A DNA stretch of 6,978 nucleotides. It comes from RUG11462 sp036308645 (GTDB lineage: Bacteria; Bacillota; Clostridia; Oscillospirales; Acutalibacteraceae). Below, one piece after another: positions 1-5,006 of the stretch; positions within the stretch are counted from its first letter, which is position 1, and the number at the start of each line of letters is the position of its first letter. The position numbers and the translations under genes were made by a program. The DNA lies in the NCBI GenBank assembly GCA_036308645.1, contig JAXJVH010000053.1, positions 1-6,978 of the forward strand, written 5' to 3'. The notes below the pieces were generated by a model. The model had not been told where the DNA came from and made no database searches. It saw only the letters and a program-made list of their open reading frames with translations.

Positions 1-621
1 AGCGTAACCGCTGTTGTTATTTTTGTATGCGTTTGCAACAAATGCTACTGAACGAGAGTTATTCTTTATGTCTTTGTTTGCATAATCAGCATAAATAATC
101 TTTTCAACAGAGCCTAATGTTACCTTTGCATATCCTCTGCCAACAAATTCTCTTGCAACGTTTGCTTCTTTAATGCTTACGATTGAACCTACTACACCCT
201 TAAATCCTGTTTCTGTGAAATAGGTTTTTGAAGTAAACGGCACATCGGCATATCTGCCTGTACCTAAATCAAAGGTAAGTTCTGATTCGGTTAAATAATC
301 TTTCGGAGCAATAAGCGTACCGAATTGTACTGTTGCGCCCATGTTTTTGAGTTTATCAACTTGGGTTGTATCAATCGGTGTATAGAATCTTATACCGCTT
401 AAAGTTGTTCCCAATCTGATAGAAGCGCCCGTATCCATTTTTAATTCGCCGTATGCTACTGTTGTGAATGATTTATTGCTTGTTACAGGAATTGTTGAAT
501 TTGCATCATAGTAATTCGTTCCGTCTGTGTATGCAATAAATCCTGCTGCTGTTGATTCAGGGAATGTAAATTCACCGCTGCAAGTACTTTCCGCACCGTC
601 AATGGTTACGGTGTATGAATC
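1..621 (-). other. C-terminal domain of the cellulase shared with the second secreted protein (partial)
   Basis: Residues 1009-1215 of the cellulase. They begin with DSYTVTIDG and contain FTFPES.AAGFIAYTDGTNYY, VAYGELKM, GASIRLG, GIRFYTPID, APKDYL, FTSKTYFTETGFKGVVGSI and GRGYAKVTLG. The same domain occupies about residues 175-395 of the protein encoded at 5007-6677. The pattern of short beta strands suggests a beta-rich extracellular fold. Motifs such as GASIRL followed by GIRF recur in large exported proteins of gut Clostridia, but I cannot assign a named family or function. Its C-terminal helix-like end (NNSRSVAFVANAY...) is cut by the window edge. Confidence 0.7.
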
Positions 622-3600
622 ACCCGAAGAACTCGGCTGTGTTGTGGTTGTGGTTGTGGTCGAAGTAGTGGTTTCACCGGCTTTAATACCTTTAACATCG
701 CTGATGTAAAGGTCAACGTCTACTGTTGTTTCTTTTGCACCTGCGTCTAACTGGAACTTAACGTCGCCTGATGCAGTGCTTGCTACATCATAAGTAATAA
801 CTGTCGGTGTAGTAGAAACGGTTGTATTCGCAGTTTCAACATTGTCGCCGTAAACCATTCTTATATTATGGCTACCTGACGCTGTGTATGCAGTAAACTG
901 AATCTTGTCATAACCTGCAGCCGACCAGTTCCACCAGTTCAAAAGGTCTAATATCTGTGATTCATTACTTGTTGTTTTAGTACCGGTTACATGGATATAA
1001 CCTGTGGGGTCATCAGGTGTTTTATCAAATCCTGCGCCTGAATAACCGTCATATTTTGACCAATCGAGGATTACATCGCCATCTTGAGTTTCGCCTGATG
1101 AACTCGGCTGTGTTGTTGTAGTAGTTGTAGTTGTGGTCGAAGTAGTGGTTTCACCGGCTTTAATACCTTTAACGTCGCTGATGTAAAGATCTACGCTAAC
1201 CGTTCCGCCTTTTGCGCCCGATGTCTGGAATTTAATATCGCCTGAATTGGTATTTGCAAAACTGCTAATGTCGATTGTTATAGTTGTGGGTTCGCTTGAA
1301 AGCGTTGTAGTATTAGGCTCGTATCCGCCGTAGGAAAGTCTTACATTTCCTTTACCGTAGGCTTTAAACTGAATTTTATCATAGCCTGCCGGACTAAAGC
1401 CCCACCAACCCAAAAGGTCTGCGATTTCTGTATCTGTACCTAAAGTCTTTGTTCCGCTTACGTGAATATATCCTGTCGGATCATCTAAAGTAAAGGTAAA
1501 TCCATCTCCTGCATAACCGCCGAAGTCAGTCCAATCGAGTATTACATCGCCGTCTTGGGTTCCGCCTGATGAACCCGACTGTGTTGTGGTTGTAGTTGTT
1601 GTGGTTGTAGTTGTTGTGGTCGAAGTAGTGGTTGCACCGGCTTTAATACCTTTAACGTCGCTGATGTAAAGGTCAACGTCTACTGATGTTTCTTTTGCAC
1701 CTACGTCTATCTGGAACTTAACGTCGCCTGAAGAGGTGCTTTTTACATTATAAGTAATAACTGTCGGTGTAGTAGAAACGGTTGTATTGGCAGTTTCAAC
1801 GTTGTCACCGTAAACCATTCTTATATTATGGCTACCTGACGCTGTGTATGCAGTAAACTGAATCTTGTCATAACCTGCAGCCGACCAGTTCCACCAGTTC
1901 AAAAGGTCTAATATCTGTGATTCTTTACTTGTTGTTTTAGTACCGGTTACGTGAACATAACCTGTCGGATCATCTGTAGCAAAGTCAAATCCTGCGCCTG
2001 AATAACCGTCATAGTCAGTCCAGTCGAGGATTACATCGCCGTCTTGGATTTCGCCCGATGAACCCGACTGCGTTGTAGTTGTGGTTGTAGTTGTCGAAGA
2101 AGTTGAAGAACTTGCTATCGGCTCTCCGTCTTTAATTCCCCAAACATCACCGATATACATATCAACGGTAACTGTTGCGCCTTGTGAGCCTGCGTCCATC
2201 TGAAATACGAAGTCGTCTGATGTGGCGTCTGCAAAATCACTTACATTATATTCGATAACTGTAGGTTCGCTTGAAAGAGTTGTAGTAGCAGTTTCAACTC
2301 CGCCGAACTTAAATCTTACATTACCGCTACCGTAGGCTGTAAATTGAATTTTGTCATAACCGTTCGGAGTTCGGTTATACCAGTTCACAAGATCAATTAT
2401 CTGTGAACTATCTGCTGCTTTTTTAGTACCGGTTACGTGGATATAGCCTTCGGGATCATCCGGAGTACAGTCAAATCCACCGGCTGAATATCCGTCAAAT
2501 TGAGTCCAGTCTATAATTACTTTTCTGGTTCCGGGCGCTATTGTGGTAGGTACAACACCCTCTGCAACTCCGGTAAGAAGCGCCGAAACAATACCCGGCA
2601 TTGTTACCTCATAAGTATTTCTGTCTAAAATACAGTATAGATCCGAACCTGTATTACCGTTATCCCACCAAATAGGCATAATACCGTACTTATTGCAATA
2701 TCTTGCAACAGTATCGGCATAAGCAACTCGTGCTTCGGTATTATTCTTATCAACTGCGCCGAACTCACCGAGAATTACGGGGATATTTTGACTTGTAAAT
2801 ACGCTGAATTCTTTACAATAGGATTCAACCGTTTTAACATCGGTTGTTGATTCGCCCCATGTCGTTCTGCCCCCTGTAAAACAGAAATCTTGCGGAGAAT
2901 AGCAATGAAATTCTACTGCGAGTCTATTTTTTACGGTATCCGTCGGCAATTCAAAGCCTGTAGTGTAATGAAGCGCGCCGTATGTATTGATAATAAGCGT
3001 TCTTTTACTGTTATTGCCGCCTGTTGCACGAACTGCGTCAACAAACACTTGAGAAAGTTTGTTTGCATTTGCATAATCGCTTGCCTCTGCGTCGGACCAA
3101 TCGCCCTCGGCTTTTAAAATTTCATTATAGCCCTCAAACAACAAATGGTCGCCGTACTGTTCAAATCTGTTTGCGATTGCGGTCCACAGAGTGGTAAATT
3201 TGTCTTTTATAGTATCGACTTCAACGCCGGTATTAAGCCAACTTTGCTCATGATGAGTATTTATAATACAATATAAATCTTCCTCTAAAATCCAATTTAC
3301 TACCTCTTCTACTCTGTCAAGCCAAGCGGTTGTAGGATTACCGCTTGCGTCCATGTGAGTATACCATGTTACAGGCAGACGAATTGTATTAAACCCTGCG
3401 TTTTTATAAGCAATTATCAAGTCTTTGGTTACTGGTGGGTTTAGCCAATCTTCTTCGGTATTGCCTACCGAATCCAATGAATTGCCGATATTTATGCCGA
3501 CGTTCATTTCGGAAACAAGATCAAAAGCAGTGATATCTCTCATAGTTGTAACAGTGCTTCCAAATACAACTTGAGGTATACAAGCAGTAATCAAAAATGC

Positions 3601-3645
3601 CGCCAAGCATAAAAATATGCAAATCTTTTTAGTAATAGTTTTCAT
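1..3645 (-). CDS. Modular GH5 (subfamily 4-like) endo-beta-glucanase with four A-B-A'-B' accessory modules; C-terminus beyond the window
   Basis: Exported endo-acting beta-glucanase, expected to cleave beta-1,4 (or mixed-linkage/xyloglucan) chains outside the cell. The reading frame is open for 1215 codons and leaves the left edge without a stop, so the gene is 3'-partial. Visible order: signal sequence (1-29); GH5 barrel (about 36-360); module A (376-507), B (538-670), A' (701-831), B' (858-990); and a further domain from 1009. Thr-rich linkers follow each module. GH5 residues seen: NIGNS (52-56), Arg89 in TIRLPV, NTHHE (129-133), acid/base Glu175 in GYNE, His247/Tyr249 in HCYSP, nucleophile Glu294 in GEFG, and Trp326-Trp327. 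The GNSLD and NTHHE motifs point to subfamily GH5_4. The start is fixed by GGAGGA 6 nt upstream. No dockerin, LPXTG or SLH motif lies in the visible part, but any could be encoded beyond the edge. Substrate specificity cannot be read from sequence alone. Confidence 0.93.
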   Translation of the reverse strand, partial: MKTITKKICIFLCLAAFLITACIPQVVFGSTVTTMRDITAFDLVSEMNVGINIGNSLDSVGNTEEDWLNPPVTKDLIIAYKNAGFNTIRLPVTWYTHMDASGNPTTAWLDRVEEVVNWILEEDLYCIINTHHEQSWLNTGVEVDTIKDKFTTLWTAIANRFEQYGDHLLFEGYNEILKAEGDWSDAEASDYANANKLSQVFVDAVRATGGNNSKRTLIINTYGALHYTTGFELPTDTVKNRLAVEFHCYSPQDFCFTGGRTTWGESTTDVKTVESYCKEFSVFTSQNIPVILGEFGAVDKNNTEARVAYADTVARYCNKYGIMPIWWDNGNTGSDLYCILDRNTYEVTMPGIVSALLTGVAEGVVPTTIAPGTRKVIIDWTQFDGYSAGGFDCTPDDPEGYIHVTGTKKAADSSQIIDLVNWYNRTPNGYDKIQFTAYGSGNVRFKFGGVETATTTLSSEPTVIEYNVSDFADATSDDFVFQMDAGSQGATVTVDMYIGDVWGIKDGEPIASSSTSSTTTTTTTTQSGSSGEIQDGDVILDWTDYDGYSGAGFDFATDDPTGYVHVTGTKTTSKESQILDLLNWWNWSAAGYDKIQFTAYTASGSHNIRMVYGDNVETANTTVSTTPTVITYNVKSTSSGDVKFQIDVGAKETSVDVDLYISDVKGIKAGATTTSTTTTTTTTTTTTTQSGSSGGTQDGDVILDWTDFGGYAGDGFTFTLDDPTGYIHVSGTKTLGTDTEIADLLGWWGFSPAGYDKIQFKAYGKGNVRLSYGGYEPNTTTLSSEPTTITIDISSFANTNSGDIKFQTSGAKGGTVSVDLYISDVKGIKAGETTTSTTTTTTTTTQPSSSGETQDGDVILDWSKYDGYSGAGFDKTPDDPTGYIHVTGTKTTSNESQILDLLNWWNWSAAGYDKIQFTAYTASGSHNIRMVYGDNVETANTTVSTTPTVITYDVASTASGDVKFQLDAGAKETTVDVDLYISDVKGIKAGETTTSTTTTTTTQPSSSGDSYTVTIDGAESTCSGEFTFPESTAAGFIAYTDGTNYYDANSTIPVTSNKSFTTVAYGELKMDTGASIRLGTTLSGIRFYTPIDTTQVDKLKNMGATVQFGTLIAPKDYLTESELTFDLGTGRYADVPFTSKTYFTETGFKGVVGSIVSIKEANVAREFVGRGYAKVTLGSVEKIIYADYANKDIKNNSRSVAFVANAYKNNNSGYA
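622..675 (-). repeat. Poly-threonine linker 4
   Basis: Residues 991-1008, with the pattern E-TTT-S-T(7)-QPSSSG, linking module B' to the C-terminal domain. The Thr codons are mostly alternating ACC/ACA, giving a GTTGTG-type low-complexity DNA tract. It is a flexible, probably O-glycosylated linker typical of multi-modular glycanases. Confidence 0.85.
676..1074 (-). repeat. Accessory module B' (fourth copy)
   Basis: Residues 858-990 of the cellulase, from VILDWSKYDG to SDVKGIKAG. It shares with module B the motifs NWWNWSAAGYDK, TAYTASGSHNIRM, VSTTPTVITYDV and VDLYISDVKG. The plus-strand DNA at 661-960 matches 1621-1920 at about 286 of 300 positions, and 848-963 matches 1808-1923 at every position. 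Conserved Trp/Tyr clusters and predicted beta strands suggest a carbohydrate-binding beta-sandwich. That function is an inference, and I do not recognise a specific CBM family. Confidence 0.8.
1075..1152 (-). repeat. Poly-threonine linker 3
   Basis: Residues 832-857, with an E-TTT-S-T(9)-QPSSSGETQDGD layout, between modules A' and B'. The flanking residues are almost the same as in linkers 2 and 4, so module and linker were probably duplicated together. Confidence 0.85.
1153..1545 (-). repeat. Accessory module A' (third copy)
   Basis: Residues 701-831, from VILDWTDFGG to SDVKGIKAG. It shares with module A a shorter central segment (AYG.GNVR, then TTTLSSEPT and S.FA....D..FQ) that differs from the AYTASGS and VSTTPT text of the B modules. 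The conserved aromatic cluster reads GWWGFSPAGYDK. A carbohydrate-binding role is inferred from the aromatic content and the attachment to a GH5 enzyme. Confidence 0.78.
1546..1635 (-). repeat. Poly-threonine linker 2 (longest)
   Basis: Residues 671-700, containing TTT-S followed by 13 consecutive Thr (676-688) and then QSGSSGGTQDGD. The run is longer than in the other three linkers (8, 9 and 7 Thr). The underlying GTTGTG/GTAGTT tract is the kind of DNA in which codon number can change by slippage. Confidence 0.85.
1636..2034 (-). repeat. Accessory module B (second copy)
   Basis: Residues 538-670, from VILDWTDYDG to SDVKGIKAG. It is the nearest relative of module B' (offset exactly 960 bp over the matching part) and also resembles the single module of the protein encoded at 5007-6677. 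Motifs: DDPTGYVHVTGTKT, LLNWWNWSAAGYDK, SHNIRMVYG. It is probably a beta-sandwich glycan-binding module of unassigned family. Confidence 0.8.
2035..2124 (-). repeat. Ser/Thr-rich linker 1
   Basis: Residues 508-537, reading EPIASSSTSS, then eight Thr, then QSGSSGEIQDGD. Unlike the other linkers it starts with a Ser-rich stretch instead of TTTST. This agrees with module A being the original, not a recent copy. Confidence 0.8.
2125..2520 (-). repeat. Accessory module A (first copy, next to the GH5 domain)
   Basis: Residues 376-507, from VIIDWTQFDG to GDVWGIKDG. It is separated from the GH5 barrel by only a short VVPTTIAPGTRK spacer without a Thr run. Aromatic cluster NWYNRTPNGYDK. Like the module in the neighbouring secreted protein it has YIGDV, not the YISDV of the other three copies. 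It is the most divergent of the four copies. Confidence 0.78.
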
Positions 3646-3651
3646 TACAAG

Positions 3652-3657
3652 TCCTCC
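3652..3657 (-). promoter_or_regulatory. Ribosome binding site of the GH5 gene
   Basis: On the minus strand GGAGGA lies 6 nt before the ATG at 3645-3643, a near-ideal Shine-Dalgarno match. It fixes the start, which is followed directly by a signal sequence. Confidence 0.9.
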
Positions 3658-3738
3658 GAGGTTAATTTTTAGCAATATATTCTTGATTAATTAATAATTT
3701 TTTGCATAATTACTGCAAGATTATAATACTCCTTTATA

Positions 3739-3767
3739 ATTTTACTCAATAACTGCAATTAATTCAA
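3739..3767 (-). promoter_or_regulatory. Predicted promoter of the GH5 gene
   Basis: Minus-strand -35 box TTGAAT at 3767-3762 and -10 box TAAAAT at 3744-3739, with a 17-bp spacer. This gives a leader of roughly 85-90 nt. The spacing and positions match exactly those upstream of the gene starting at 6677 (TTGAAT-17-TATAAT), which supports this choice. An alternative is TTGAGT at 3749-3744 with TATAAT at 3725-3720 (18-bp spacer); both could be used. Confidence 0.65.
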
Positions 3768-3801
3768 TTGTATTTATTTCATATTTGTATTGCATTTTTT
3801 A
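3755..3801 (-). promoter_or_regulatory. Conserved 47-bp upstream block, copy 1 (probable AraC-type operator)
   Basis: Matches 6733-6779 at 40 of 47 positions without gaps. It contains two direct repeats on the plus strand, ATTGTATTTATT (3767-3778) and ATTGCATTTTTT (3789-3800), alike at 10 of 12 positions and 22 bp apart. The repeat nearer the gene touches the -35 box of the GH5 promoter. Paired direct repeats about two helical turns apart next to a -35 box are the usual layout for AraC-family activators, so the regulator encoded alongside at 3857 is the obvious candidate. Binding itself is inferred. Confidence 0.65.
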
Positions 3802-3818
3802 CAACCACGTGTTATAAT
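3790..3818 (+). promoter_or_regulatory. Predicted promoter of the AraC-family regulator
   Basis: TTGCAT at 3790-3795 and TATAAT at 3813-3818 with a 17-bp spacer. A TG dinucleotide one base before the -10 box makes it an extended -10 promoter. The leader would be about 30 nt. The -35 box lies inside the distal direct repeat of the conserved block, so a regulator bound there would block this promoter. Confidence 0.65.
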
Positions 3819-3856
3819 TATGTAATAAATACACAAAAAGAAATGGAAATGTTGAA

Positions 3857-4693
3857 ATGATTTATAATGATTTAAGTTTTGTTCAGCCTGATTTAGAAGT
3901 GTATTATAATAAGAGTGATAAAGAGTTTTCATATCAACATACCGATGATACGAATTATATTATTATAATTATGCTGTCGGGCTCTTGTAAAGTTTATTAT
4001 AAAGATAAAGTTAATACATTAAAAATCGGAGATGTTTTTATTGCTAACCGTAAAGAAGAATTTGAATATACAGTCAGCAAAAATTCAGAAATTATACAAA
4101 TATATTTTTGCTCTAAACTTCTTCATGAATATGATAAAAATTGCGATTTATTAAATCCCTTTTATAATGACAAGGAAATAAAAATTTTTCATGATGAGGT
4201 TAATAGCGAGGAGTTTAGGAGCGGAGTAAAAAATACTATAAATGCACTTAAAAGACGGCAATCGAGAGCGTTTGTTTTAACGGCATGTCTTCAAATTATT
4301 TGTGAAATAAATAATGTTTTTGAAACCGGTCATCCCGAGAAAATTAAAGAAACCGACAGTAACTATGCTAAAATTGTATACTACATTGATAATCATTTGT
4401 TTGAGCATATAACTTTAAAACAAATATCAAACGACCTTTTTCTTTCGATTGGATGTATTTGTAATACCATAAAAAGAATTTACGGGAAAACATACTACGA
4501 CTTAATAAGAGAAAAAAGATATATGGCGGCAAGAGATTATGTTAAAAATACAAATGAGCCTTTCTATAAAATCGCTGAAAAATGTGGATTTGAAACATAT
4601 TCTACATTTTACAGAGGTTATTTAAAACAATTCGGTATATCCCCTAAAGATGAAAGAGAAAATGCGCTTAATCAGGAAATTAGCATAAAATGA
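3857..4693 (+). CDS. AraC-family transcriptional regulator
   Basis: A 278-residue cytoplasmic DNA-binding regulator of normal length for the family. Residues about 20-90 resemble the cupin-like AraC sensor domain (IIIIMLSGSCKVYYKDK, then LKIGDVFIANRKEEFEY, a short-strand pattern with the typical 'G-D-hydrophobic' turn). Residues about 168-270 form the double helix-turn-helix. The first is around LKQISNDLFLSIGCICNTIKRIYG. The second is around FYKIAEKCGFETYSTFYRGYLKQFG, followed by ISPKDERE, the family signature ending. The start follows a weak GGAA at 3845-3848; upstream in-frame starts are absent. The gene is divergent from the cellulase and shares its 211-bp promoter region. The likely role is local activation of the two exported-protein genes in response to a sugar, which is inferred from position and the shared operator-like block. 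The coding sequence is visibly more AT-rich than its neighbours. Confidence 0.92.
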   Translation: MIYNDLSFVQPDLEVYYNKSDKEFSYQHTDDTNYIIIIMLSGSCKVYYKDKVNTLKIGDVFIANRKEEFEYTVSKNSEIIQIYFCSKLLHEYDKNCDLLNPFYNDKEIKIFHDEVNSEEFRSGVKNTINALKRRQSRAFVLTACLQIICEINNVFETGHPEKIKETDSNYAKIVYYIDNHLFEHITLKQISNDLFLSIGCICNTIKRIYGKTYYDLIREKRYMAARDYVKNTNEPFYKIAEKCGFETYSTFYRGYLKQFGISPKDERENALNQEISIK

Positions 4694-4710
4694 TAATAAT
4701 ATTTGATACA

Positions 4711-4744
4711 AAAAAGCCTTCCCCCGAGGGAAGGCTATTTTATA
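4711..4744 (+). terminator. Rho-independent terminator of the regulator gene
   Basis: An 8-bp perfect stem, GCCTTCCC (4716-4723) with GGGAAGGC (4728-4735), closes a 4-nt loop and is followed by TATTTTAT. It lies 22 nt after the stop codon. A run of six A precedes the stem, so it could also work weakly on the minus strand. Confidence 0.85.
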
Positions 4745-4783
4745 TAAAATTTCTATTCACAATGTTGTGGTTTCAACACTTAT

Positions 4784-4918
4784 CTCCTCCCTCTGACGAG
4801 GGAGGTGGCACGGCTTTGCCGTGACGGAAGGAGAGAAAGAATAAAGATAGATATATACTTTGGCTTTTCTCTCCCTCAGTCTCGCTTCGCTCGACAGCTC
4901 CCTCGTCAGAGGGAGCCA
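4784..4918. repeat. Palindromic intergenic repeat element (MITE/REP-like)
   Basis: About 135 bp bounded by perfect 18-bp terminal inverted repeats, CTCCCTCTGACGAGGGAG (4787-4804) and its exact reverse complement (4898-4915). Each is itself a 7-bp hairpin (CTCCCTC/GAGGGAG). Inside are a second hairpin, CACGGC-TTT-GCCGTG (4809-4823), and an inner inverted pair, GGAGAGAAA (4830-4838) with TTTCTCTCC (4866-4874). It encodes nothing convincing and has no transposase. Elements with this CTCCCTC/GAGGGAG core are, as I recall, dispersed in many gut Clostridia; copy number here cannot be seen. No target-site duplication was found. Confidence 0.75.
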
Positions 4919-4933
4919 ATCTGCGTAACTGAA

Positions 4934-4961
4934 AAACACCACCGATTTCTCGGTGGTGTTT
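4934..4961 (-). terminator. Rho-independent terminator of the 5007-6677 gene
   Basis: A 12-bp stem, read on either strand as AAACACCACCGA pairing with TCGGTGGTGTTT, with a 4-nt loop at 4946-4949. On the minus strand it is followed by TTC and lies about 45 nt after the stop codon at 5007, as expected for this gene. The flanking A/T tracts make it potentially bidirectional. Confidence 0.85.
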
Positions 4962-5006
4962 GGTTATAATTTTAATTAAGGAAAAACAAGTATAAATAAC
5001 TTTTAA

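Noticed and set aside
527..709. A 60-codon plus-strand frame with a Val-rich run
   Set aside because: It is antisense to the cellulase gene. The Val run is the opposite-strand reading of the poly-Thr linker.
1111..2094. GTTGTG/GTAGTT tracts as a CRISPR array or regulatory microsatellite
   Set aside because: They are in frame and encode Thr linkers. There are no constant-length repeats with unique spacers.
2890..3117. A 75-codon plus-strand frame rich in Cys
   Set aside because: It is antisense to the GH5 catalytic domain, with no ribosome site and no recognisable family.
4757..4942. A 61-codon minus-strand open frame across the palindromic repeat
   Set aside because: It lies entirely over inverted repeats and one arm of a terminator. 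It has no ribosome binding site, and its protein text is low-complexity translation of the repeat.
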